From assembly GCF_900142195.1 (NCBI RefSeq), contig NZ_FRAB01000049.1, positions 1 to 42,714 on the forward strand: DNA of 42,714 nt, read 5' to 3'. The translations under genes and the position numbers were made by a program. This document shows, one piece after another, positions 23,033 to 30,250 of the stretch (within the stretch, counting starts at the first letter, position 1; each line of letters opens with the position of its first letter). Below the pieces are notes generated by a model that did not search any database, was not told the origin of the DNA, and saw nothing but the letters and a program-made list of their open reading frames with translations. Source of the stretch: Paraburkholderia terricola (GTDB lineage Bacteria > Pseudomonadota > Gammaproteobacteria > Burkholderiales > Burkholderiaceae).

Positions 23033-23860
23033 TCACGTCGCGTCGTGAAAAATCACGCCGAGCGTGTGCCGCTGTCCCGACCGCAAACGGCTCACGCCAT
23101 GCCGCAAGTTCACGCGGTACGGTCCACGCGTGCCTTGCACCGGCCGATGATGCACCGCGAACACGACGGCGTCGCCCTTGCCGAGCGGCACGACTTCCGT
23201 GCGCGACTGCATCCGCGGACGCTGCTCGGTCATCACGAACTCGCCGCCGGTGAAGTCCTCCCCCGGCTCGGACAACAGAATCGCAACCTGAAGCGGAAAC
23301 ACGTGTTCGCCATAGAGGTCTTGATGCAGGCAGTTGTAGTCATCCGTGGCGTATTGCAGCATCAATGGAGTGGGGCGCGTCTGCCCGGCGGCATGGCATC
23401 GCTCGATGAATTCCGCATGCGCGGCCGGATAACGGACGTCGATTCCCATCGCCCCGTTCCAGCGATTCGCCACCGGCGCGAGACGCGGGTAAAGCTCGCT
23501 GCGCAACGCCGCGACGAGCGGCGGGAGCGGGTAAGCAAAGTACTTGTATTCGCCTCGGCCGAAACCATGCCGCGCCATCACCACGCGGCTGCGAAACAAT
23601 GCATCGCGCGGATACAGCGCAGTCAGTGCATCGCATGCCTGCGCGGTGAGCAGATTGCGCAGCATCGCGCAGCCATACGCGTTCAGTTCTTCCTCGGCGT
23701 CGAACCAGTCGATCTGGTCGATGCGTTGCGCAAGCGAGCCAATAGAGGAATTTGCATCGGGCGCGGCGGCGCGTTCAGGTTTTGGCCGCATTGCCAACGC
23801 CGATTCCGCCGATTCCGCCGATTCCGCATCCGGGTGTCGATCCTTCGCAATTGTGCTCAT
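23033..23860 (-). CDS. 2OG-Fe(II) oxygenase family protein
   Basis: A 275-residue protein whose core matches the prolyl-hydroxylase/AlkB-like double-stranded beta-helix. It has YNCLHQDLYGEHVFPLQVAI with metal ligands H179 and D181, SEPGEDFTGGEFVMTEQRPR, GKGDAVVFAVHHRPVQG, and NLRHGVSRLRSGQRHTLGVI with the probable distal ligand H254 and an Arg pair (R260/R264 region) for 2-oxoglutarate. Members of this Pfam group are often annotated as AlkB-like, but the substrate is unknown. The N-terminus holds AESAESAES, encoded by three copies of a 9-bp repeat near 23800-23830. It is divergent from the aldehyde dehydrogenase gene. Confidence 0.82.
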   Translation of the reverse strand: MSTIAKDRHPDAESAESAESALAMRPKPERAAAPDANSSIGSLAQRIDQIDWFDAEEELNAYGCAMLRNLLTAQACDALTALYPRDALFRSRVVMARHGFGRGEYKYFAYPLPPLVAALRSELYPRLAPVANRWNGAMGIDVRYPAAHAEFIERCHAAGQTRPTPLMLQYATDDYNCLHQDLYGEHVFPLQVAILLSEPGEDFTGGEFVMTEQRPRMQSRTEVVPLGKGDAVVFAVHHRPVQGTRGPYRVNLRHGVSRLRSGQRHTLGVIFHDAT

Positions 23861-24247
23861 GAGCCGTCTCCGTCAAGCGATCATCGAGTCATCATCAAGT
23901 GTAAGCAGGCGCCCCACGCCGCGCACTCCGACTCTTGCTGTCCAATTCCTCGCTCGTCTGCGTTCGGGCAAGCGCGCAGTCGCGTGCCGGATCATTGCGG
24001 CTGTCGGCAACTCGTATTTCCAATAAGAAACGAATAGGGGCAATGCGCGCCTGCCGTCGCAAGAGCATGCGCGGGCATCGGCGGCATTCGTGCGCCACGA
24101 TGGATTCGGTCCGCTATTCAAGCCCAGCAAGCGCACGCGACGGTTCCCGCGCGTCACTTCCGGGCAAACGCCCTTGCCGCCATGAAAGCCCGCGTGTATA
24201 GTTTCCTAACTTACTCTTGTTTCGCATCGGAAATTAAAGGGATTCAC
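23861..24247. promoter_or_regulatory. Divergent gap with a promoter for the aldehyde dehydrogenase gene
   Basis: The only strong signal is a sigma-70 promoter on the forward strand: TTGCCG at 24174-24179, a 17-nt spacer, and TATAGT at 24197-24202, giving a leader of about 40 nt. The ribosome site AAAGGGA precedes the ATG at 24248. No gene is supported in the rest of the gap. Confidence 0.65.
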
Positions 24248-25747
24248 ATGAACGCTTCCACCATCCTCGCCGACCTCGGCATCGCCCACGCGGCGCAGGC
24301 CGGCGACATCGCGGTTCATTCGCCCATCACCGGCGAACTCATTGGCCGCGTGGCCAGCAACACGGTGGCGGAAGTCGATTCGGCCCTGGCCCAGGCGAAA
24401 CAGGCGTACACCGCCTGGCGCGACGTCCCGGCGCCGCGCCGTGGCGAACTGGTGCGTTTGCTCGGCAACCGTCTGCGCGAAAAGAAGCAGGCGCTCGGCA
24501 GCATCATCACGCTTGAAACCGGCAAGATCCTCCAGGAAGGCATGGGCGAGGTGCAGGAGATGATCGACATCTGCGATTTCGCGGTCGGTCTGTCGCGTCA
24601 ACTGTATGGCCTCACGATCGCGTCCGAGCGACCGGGCCATCGCATGGCCGAGACCTGGCACCCGATGGGCACCTGCGTCGTGATCTCGGCGTTCAATTTT
24701 CCTGCGGCCGTGTGGTCGTGGAATGCGGCGCTCGCGCTGGTGTGCGGCAACGCGGTGATCTGGAAGCCGTCGGAGAAAACGCCGTTGACCGCGCTCGCCG
24801 TCAATCAGATTCTCAACGAGGCGTTGCAGGAATTCGGCGACGCGCCGGCCGGCCTGACCGCGTTGATCAACGGCGGCCGCGAGGTGGGCGCGAAGCTGGT
24901 GGCCGATCCGCGCGCGTCGATCGTCAGCGCGACGGGCAGCACGGAAATGGGCCGCACGGTGGGCGTGGAAGTGGCGAAGCGCTTCGGCCGCTCGCTGCTC
25001 GAACTCGGCGGCAACAACGCGGGCATCGTCACGCAAACGGCGGATCACGAACTCGCGATGCGCGGCATTCTGTTTTCGGCGGTGGGCACGGCGGGGCAAC
25101 GCTGCACGTCGCTGCGGCGTCTGTTCGTGCATGAGAGCGTGTACGACAAGACCATCGAGCGTCTGAAGCAGTTGTACAGCAAGGTGCCGATCGGCAATCC
25201 GCTCGAAAAGGGCACGCTGATGGGTCCGCTGATCGACAAGCAAGCGTATGCCCGCATGCAGGAAGCGTTGCAGCAGGCCACCGCTGAAGGCGGCAAGGTG
25301 TTCGGCGGTGAGCGCGTCGAGGTGAAGGGTCATGAAGGCGGTTACTACGTGCGGCCGGCCATCGTCGAAATGCCGTCGCAAACGCCGGTGGTTCTGAAGG
25401 AAACGTTCGCGCCGATTCTCTACGTGCTGCGCTATGCGGATTTCGCCGAGGCGGTCGAGGCGAACAATGCGGCGGTTCACGGTTTGTCGTCGTGCGTATT
25501 CACAACCGATCTGCGCGAAGCGGAGCGCTTCCTGTCCGACGCGGGCAGCGATTGCGGCATCGCGAACGTGAACATCGGGCCGAGCGGCGCGGAAATCGGC
25601 GGCGCGTTCGGCGGCGAGAAGGAAACCGGCGGCGGCCGCGAGTCGGGGTCGGACGCGTGGAAGGCGTACATGCGCCGCGCCACCAACACGGTCAACTACT
25701 CGTCGGCATTGCCGCTCGCGCAGGGCATCGACTTCAATATCGGCTAA
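24248..25747 (+). CDS. amaB: ALDH7-family aldehyde dehydrogenase (piperideine-6-carboxylate / aminoadipate semialdehyde type)
   Basis: A 499-residue NAD(P)-dependent aldehyde dehydrogenase. Catalytic residues are intact: N150 in SAFNFPAAVWSWN, K173 in WKPSEKTPL, E252 in LLELGGNNAGI and C286 in AGQRCTSLRRL. GLTIASERPGHRMAETWHP and the C-terminal GGEKETGGGRESGSDAWKAY are typical of the ALDH7A1/AmaB branch, which oxidises alpha-aminoadipate semialdehyde (lysine and pipecolate catabolism). The gene symbol rests on that resemblance. The ATG at 24248 is chosen over an in-frame ATG at 24182 that lies within the promoter. A FAD oxidase gene follows after a terminator. Confidence 0.88.
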   Translation: MNASTILADLGIAHAAQAGDIAVHSPITGELIGRVASNTVAEVDSALAQAKQAYTAWRDVPAPRRGELVRLLGNRLREKKQALGSIITLETGKILQEGMGEVQEMIDICDFAVGLSRQLYGLTIASERPGHRMAETWHPMGTCVVISAFNFPAAVWSWNAALALVCGNAVIWKPSEKTPLTALAVNQILNEALQEFGDAPAGLTALINGGREVGAKLVADPRASIVSATGSTEMGRTVGVEVAKRFGRSLLELGGNNAGIVTQTADHELAMRGILFSAVGTAGQRCTSLRRLFVHESVYDKTIERLKQLYSKVPIGNPLEKGTLMGPLIDKQAYARMQEALQQATAEGGKVFGGERVEVKGHEGGYYVRPAIVEMPSQTPVVLKETFAPILYVLRYADFAEAVEANNAAVHGLSSCVFTTDLREAERFLSDAGSDCGIANVNIGPSGAEIGGAFGGEKETGGGRESGSDAWKAYMRRATNTVNYSSALPLAQGIDFNIG

Positions 25748-25787
25748 GCCCGGCAGACCGGTAGCGCATTCAGTAAAAAGCACAAAG

Positions 25788-25823
25788 CAGCGGCGCATCC
25801 ACGCGCCGCTGTCCGCATTTTTT
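25788..25823 (+). terminator. Intrinsic terminator after the aldehyde dehydrogenase gene
   Basis: A perfect 9-bp stem (25788-25796 with 25803-25811, loop 6) is followed by TCCGCATTTTTT. It separates the dehydrogenase gene from the FAD oxidase gene 62 nt further on, so read-through or a second promoter is needed for the latter. Confidence 0.75.
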
Positions 25824-25884
25824 CAGCAATCCGTTTGCGCCGCCCGCCGTTTCAAGAGCGGCCACGCTACTCGTGGGGTAAGAC

Positions 25885-27057
25885 GTGAGTTCCAAGGTCG
25901 TGATCGTCGGCGGTGGGGTGATCGGCAGTTCGATTGCGTATTTTCTGCGGCTCGCCGATCCGACAGTCGGCGTCACCGTGATCGAACGCGATCCGACTTA
26001 TGCGCGCTCGTCGTCGGCGCTATCGGCGGCGTCGATCCGTCAGCAATTCTCCACACCGCTTTCCATTCAGATGTCGCTGTTCGGTATCGAGTTTCTGCGC
26101 TCGATCGGCGAGCGGCTGTGCGTCGACGGCGTGAAACCGTCGATCGATCTGCACGAAGGCGGTTATCTCTTTCTCGCGACGTCCGTCGGCGAGACGACGC
26201 TGCGTGAGAATCACGCGCTGCAAACAAGTCTTGGCGCCGATATCAGCCTGCTCGACAGAAGCGCGTTGCAAGCGCGCTTTCCCTGGCTCAATACGGAAGA
26301 CCTCGTCGCCGGTACATTCGGCGAAAGCGGGGAAGGCTGGTTCGACGGCTATGGTCTCGTGCAGGCGCTGCGCAAGAAAGCACGGGCGCTCGGCGCGCAT
26401 TATGTCGCCGCCGACGTTACCGCGCTGCATCGCGACGGCAGGCGTGTCACGCAAGTGCAAACCGCGAACGGCGAGACCCATGCGTGCGACGTGGTCGTGA
26501 ACGCGGCGGGCGCCTGGTCGCGCAAGGTCGCGCAAATGATCGGCATCGACCTTCCGGTCCACGCGCGGCGTCGCAGTATTTTCAATGTCACGTCGCCCGC
26601 GCGGCTCGAACGCTGCCCGTTGCTCATCGATCCGAGCGGCGTGTATTTCCGGCCCGAGGGCCAATCGTTCATTTGCGGCACATCACCTTCCGCGGACAAC
26701 GACCCCGACGATCTGCCGCTCGACGAAGTCGATCACACACTGTTCGACGACGTGATCTGGCCGACGCTCGCGCACCGCGTGCCGCAATTCGAAGCGCTGC
26801 GCGTGCAGAACTGCTGGTCCGGCTATTACGAATACAACGTGCTGGATCAGAACGCGATCATTGGTTATCACCCCGACGTCGACAACTGCGTCTTTGCCAA
26901 TGGCTTTAGCGGGCATGGTTTGCAACAAGGGCCGGCAACGGGCCGCGGCGTTAGCGAACTGATTCTGAACGGGCGTTATACGACGCTCGATCTCGGCTCG
27001 TTGAGCTTCGCTCGCGTGCTCGAGAACCGGCCGATCGTGGAGAAGAACGTGGTCTAG
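25885..27057 (+). CDS. FAD-dependent amino-acid/amine oxidoreductase (DAO family, FOXRED1-like)
   Basis: A 390-residue protein with GTG start. The Rossmann FAD motif is at the N-terminus (VVIVGGGVIGSSIAYFL, G9-G14), followed by the DAO-family SIRQQFSTPLSIQMSLFGIE, the AAGAWSRKVAQMIGIDLPV segment, and a C-terminal NGFSGHGLQQGPATGRGVSE that closes the FAD site. The SIRQQFS segment is like FOXRED1 proteins. Placement after an AmaB-like dehydrogenase suggests oxidation of a cyclic or long-chain amine or amino acid such as pipecolate, giving the semialdehyde; this is inference from context. The terminator between the two genes means they need not be strictly co-expressed. Confidence 0.85.
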   Translation: MSSKVVIVGGGVIGSSIAYFLRLADPTVGVTVIERDPTYARSSSALSAASIRQQFSTPLSIQMSLFGIEFLRSIGERLCVDGVKPSIDLHEGGYLFLATSVGETTLRENHALQTSLGADISLLDRSALQARFPWLNTEDLVAGTFGESGEGWFDGYGLVQALRKKARALGAHYVAADVTALHRDGRRVTQVQTANGETHACDVVVNAAGAWSRKVAQMIGIDLPVHARRRSIFNVTSPARLERCPLLIDPSGVYFRPEGQSFICGTSPSADNDPDDLPLDEVDHTLFDDVIWPTLAHRVPQFEALRVQNCWSGYYEYNVLDQNAIIGYHPDVDNCVFANGFSGHGLQQGPATGRGVSELILNGRYTTLDLGSLSFARVLENRPIVEKNVV

Positions 27058-27247
27058 CGTGCGCCGCGGTGATGCGGATTAATGCAACACGTAGTGCATG
27101 GATATCGGCTGCGATTGAACGGCGGCCAACATGCTCCCGATCATTTGCGCGTTTGCGCGTTTGTATTGAACACAACGTGATGTTTGCGGCTAGCTTCCTG
27201 CAGAGCGGCCAGCGCGGTATTTGCCTCAAACCCTAAGAGCGTGCCTG
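27058..27247 (+). other. Gene-free stretch between the oxidase gene and a strong terminator
   Basis: These 190 nt precede a very strong terminator with no protein-coding frame visible. A short direct repeat of TTTGCGCG occurs near 27147-27163. It could be a long 3' UTR or could hide a small RNA; no clear promoter was found. Confidence 0.3.
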
Positions 27248-27290
27248 AAAGAACCCGGCCAGCCAATGCGGCTCGGCCGGGTTCTTTTTT
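27248..27290 (+). terminator. Strong intrinsic terminator
   Basis: A 13-bp stem (27248-27260 with 27275-27287) encloses an inner AGCC/GGCT pairing and runs into a six-T tract. Orientation fits termination of the FAD oxidase transcript, or of an unannotated RNA upstream of it. Confidence 0.9.
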
Positions 27291-27577
27291 ATGTCGATAG
27301 AAGAAACGTGATGATTTGGCATAAAGCCTCGATCTGGTAATGCCGCGGATAAACTCCGCGCTATTTAGATTCCCGTTTGACTCAAGCCCGCCTCTCCAAA
27401 ATGAAAACCCGGTTTCTAATATTTTTAATCAGAGGCATGCCGGATCGTTAAATGCGGAGAGTCACTGGTATCAGGCCAGGCATATCGGTTATCATCGCTG
27501 CCATTCGAAGAATGCCCCGAGGGATTATTCGCCGAATGTCAACTTAATGCCGTCGCATCGAACCAGAAGAAAATCAG
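27291..27577 (+). promoter_or_regulatory. Upstream region of the macroglobulin operon
   Basis: This 287-bp, AT-richer stretch separates a strong terminator from the first operon gene and must carry its promoter. A 6-bp hairpin (27344-27349 with 27355-27360) is visible. I could not pick a confident -35/-10 pair. Confidence 0.4.
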
Positions 27578-29377
27578 ATGAAGATGTCGCGAAGAAACAT
27601 TGCAATCCTGGTAGTCGGTCTTCTGGTCGTGGCCGGCGTCGTCATTCAGGCGGTGTGGCGGCCTTTCGCACATCGCAAAGCCGCCGAAAGCGGCGAAATC
27701 ATTCTCGATATTCACCACCCGGACGCCGTGATCGACAGCGAAGCGCTCTCGCGCTTGCCGCGTGACATGTTGCGCGTGCCGCTGCTGCACGACCTGCTGA
27801 CTCAGGACTTCGTCGACTATTACGAATCGGGCAATACGCGCCTTTCCGCGGAAGGCGCACTGCGGCGTCTCGCCTTCGAACATCAACTCGATTGGCGCGA
27901 CGAGTTGATCCGCCGCGTGTTCGACGAACCCGCGCACGTGCTGCTGTGGCGCTCACCGGATGGCCGGCTCGGCTACTGGGCAATGTCGATGCGCCGCAAC
28001 GGCCTAGCCAAACTGCTGCAAGGCTTGGGCAACGTCGCGGCGAGCGACGCGCAACTGAGCCAGGTCGGCAAGCTTTCCGGCGACGTGCCGGTGTACGCGT
28101 TGAAGCTGGCGGTGGGTCGCACGCTGTTGTTCGCGACGAAAGGCGATCGCCTCGTGGTGCTATCCGCGCCCGGCGTGCTGCTCGACGCGAACGGCGGCTT
28201 GCTGAGCGAACGCGCTGACGCGGTTTCCGACATGCTCGCCTCGGGCCATGACGACGCGGCGCGCGCTTATCGCCTGGATGCAAGCCCGGATGCAGGCGGC
28301 GATGCGCCGAAGGGCCACCGTCTGGTGGTGTCGGCCAATTACCTCTCGTTCGGTTATCAGGCATTCTTCTCCGGTATCGACGCGCTGCGCTTCGATTTCT
28401 CGCCGAACGGCGGCGCCGCTGCGAACTGGCAGACCTCGGCGCTCATCGAGCCGGGCAAGCTGCCGCAGCAGTGGAACAGCGCCGACCTGTGGCGCGCGCT
28501 GCCGGCCAATCCGGCGGCGTGCACGAGCTTGCCGGCGGACTGGAAAGCGGCGTCCGCGCTGCTCGGCAAGGTGGCCGACGGCGGCACGGATAACGCCGCC
28601 GCGATCGGCGATCAACTGGCTGGCCCTGCGGCTGTCTGCTGGTATGCGAAGTCGACGCTGGTCGCGCCGGTGTTCGTCGCTCGCCTGAAGACGCAGGACG
28701 CGGCGCGCACCGCCGCGTTGAAGGCCGCGCTCGGCAAGACCTTCGGCGACGTGATCGGCGCGTATGAAGCGAAGGCCGCGAAAGCCGATGGCGATACCGC
28801 GAGCTATCGCCGCTTGCCGGTCACCACGCGCGATCAGGGCGCCGACGTGACCGTGTGGCAACGTCCGGTTAGCGCGCGCTCGGGAACCGCGTTGACGAGC
28901 AAGGCGGCATTCGCGTCGCAGCTTTCGGCGGAACGCTATTTTCCGGTCACGCTCGCGTTGGCGCATGGCTATCTGATCTTCTCGCCGGATGCGCGTCTCG
29001 TCGACGATACGCTCGCCGTGCTCGACAAGCGCTATCCGGCGCTCGCCGATACGCTCGCGCCGCAGCGTCTGCCGCGCACGATTCTGACGCTCACGCCTTC
29101 GTCGGCGGCCGCGTTGATCGAACGCGAAGCGGGCGCGGCGTTGCCGGCCGATCAGGAGGCGGTGTTCCGCAACGCGTCGCGCACCCATCTCGCGCCGAAG
29201 CTGCACGCTTTTGCGCGCTATCCCGCGGTGTCGTTGACGCTGCCGCAGAACTTGCCGGGCTCGACCGGCTGGGTGCCGGTGGAGTGGTGGTTCGATCGCG
29301 CGAAGGCCGGTGCGGGTTCGGATGCGGCGGGCGTTGTGGAGACGCCAGCCGATCAGCCTGGCACCGAGGGCGATTAA
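27578..29377 (+). CDS. yfaA: DUF2138 protein, YfaA-like, membrane-anchored periplasmic
   Basis: A 599-residue protein, MKMSRRNIAILVVGLLVVAG, with one N-terminal membrane anchor (~6-28) and a large periplasmic domain beginning ILDIHHPDAVIDSEALSRLP and LRVPLLHDLLTQDFVDYYES, the DUF2138 hallmark. It heads a packed operon whose next genes encode DUF1175, macroglobulin, DUF2300 and DUF2135 proteins, the same five families as E. coli yfaA/T/S/Q/P. In Pseudomonas, membrane partners of the equivalent operon hold the macroglobulin at the inner membrane; this protein could serve as such an anchor (inference). A second ATG at 27584 is an equally possible start. Its stop TAA abuts the GTG of the next gene. 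Confidence 0.87.
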   Translation: MKMSRRNIAILVVGLLVVAGVVIQAVWRPFAHRKAAESGEIILDIHHPDAVIDSEALSRLPRDMLRVPLLHDLLTQDFVDYYESGNTRLSAEGALRRLAFEHQLDWRDELIRRVFDEPAHVLLWRSPDGRLGYWAMSMRRNGLAKLLQGLGNVAASDAQLSQVGKLSGDVPVYALKLAVGRTLLFATKGDRLVVLSAPGVLLDANGGLLSERADAVSDMLASGHDDAARAYRLDASPDAGGDAPKGHRLVVSANYLSFGYQAFFSGIDALRFDFSPNGGAAANWQTSALIEPGKLPQQWNSADLWRALPANPAACTSLPADWKAASALLGKVADGGTDNAAAIGDQLAGPAAVCWYAKSTLVAPVFVARLKTQDAARTAALKAALGKTFGDVIGAYEAKAAKADGDTASYRRLPVTTRDQGADVTVWQRPVSARSGTALTSKAAFASQLSAERYFPVTLALAHGYLIFSPDARLVDDTLAVLDKRYPALADTLAPQRLPRTILTLTPSSAAALIEREAGAALPADQEAVFRNASRTHLAPKLHAFARYPAVSLTLPQNLPGSTGWVPVEWWFDRAKAGAGSDAAGVVETPADQPGTEGD

Positions 29378-30250
29378 GTGCGTCGCTTTCGTTTCCCCGG
29401 CGTGGCGTTTGCGATGGAGGCGAGTGGGCCTCGGCGCATCGTCGCGGCGCGTGCGGCCTCAACGCAAACCCCCGCAGCGCAAACCCCCGCAGCGCAAACC
29501 CCCGCAGCGCAAACCCCCGCAGCGCAAACCCCCGCAGCGCAAACCCCCGCCCACGACACACCTGTCATCGCACGCCGACTCTGGCTGGCACGCACTGCCT
29601 CTGCATTCGCACTAGCGACCCTGGCGCACCACGCCCACGCACTCACCGGCACCGCCGCCACGCCTGACCCCGACAGCCTCTCGCCCCGGCAATCCGCCGC
29701 CTTTCGCGCATGGTTCGCGCGCATCGTCGACCAGCAACTGCGGCGCGGCCCCACGCCACGCTGGACGCAGCGCGATTGCGCGGGCCTCGTGCGTTTCGCT
29801 GTCGGCGAGACGCTCAAGCCGCACGACGGCAAATGGCTGCGTGCAAACGGCATGACCAGCCTCGCGGACACGAGCAGCATGCCGCCCGAACTGCAACTGT
29901 CCGCGTCGCAGCGCACAATCGCCAATCGCTGGACCCAGCTCGACGGTTCAACCGGCGCCTACGCGTCGGCGATCGCACTGATTCAACGCAACAGCCGTTT
30001 TGTTTCGAAGGACGTGAACCAGGCGCTGCCCGGCGACCTGCTGTTCTTCGACCAGGGCGACGACCAGCATCTGATGATCTGGCTGGATCGCTACATCGCT
30101 TATCACACTGGCACCGTTACGCCGACCGATACCGGTCTGCGCGCCGTGGCCGTCTCCGACCTGATGCAATGGAAAGATTCCCGCTGGCAGCCGCGCGACG
30201 GCAATCCGAATTTCGTCGGCGTGTTTCGTTTGGACTTTCTGACACCATGA
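29378..30250 (+). CDS. yfaT: DUF1175 protein, YfaT-like, with NlpC/P60-like motifs and a pentapeptide repeat
   Basis: A 290-residue protein starting at a GTG immediately after the yfaA stop. Residues 30-58 are five QTPAA repeats plus a partial one. A signal-like segment follows (RRLWLARTASAFALATLAHH, 66-85, cleavage near AHA). The DUF1175 domain (~100-290) contains RWTQRDCAGLVRFAVGE with C134 and ALPGDLLFFDQGDDQHLMIW with H231, then YHTG (H243). These match the DCSGLV...PGDL.F...H layout of NlpC/P60 cysteine peptidases, suggesting a peptidoglycan-acting or derived fold (inference). The start is uncertain because the repeat precedes the signal; ATG at residue 13 is the only other nearby start. 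Its stop overlaps the macroglobulin start (ATGA). Confidence 0.82.
   Translation: MRRFRFPGVAFAMEASGPRRIVAARAASTQTPAAQTPAAQTPAAQTPAAQTPAAQTPAHDTPVIARRLWLARTASAFALATLAHHAHALTGTAATPDPDSLSPRQSAAFRAWFARIVDQQLRRGPTPRWTQRDCAGLVRFAVGETLKPHDGKWLRANGMTSLADTSSMPPELQLSASQRTIANRWTQLDGSTGAYASAIALIQRNSRFVSKDVNQALPGDLLFFDQGDDQHLMIWLDRYIAYHTGTVTPTDTGLRAVAVSDLMQWKDSRWQPRDGNPNFVGVFRLDFLTP
29464..29550 (+). repeat. 15-bp in-frame tandem repeat in yfaT
   Basis: Five exact copies of GCAAACCCCCGCAGC plus a 12-nt partial sixth copy encode (QTPAA)n. The unit is a multiple of three and is open in all three forward frames, so copy-number change alters the protein length without breaking the frame. Confidence 0.95.

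Noticed and set aside
23790..23835. 9-bp triplicate (AESAESAES) in the oxygenase gene as a regulatory repeat
   Set aside because: Only three copies, in frame, in a disordered N-terminus; most simply a short coding slippage tract.
24206..25798. Reverse 530-codon frame
   Set aside because: Antisense to the aldehyde dehydrogenase; Arg/His-rich, with no family features.
29464..29550. Possible CRISPR array
   Set aside because: Units are contiguous 15-mers without spacers and lie in frame inside a gene; it is a minisatellite.
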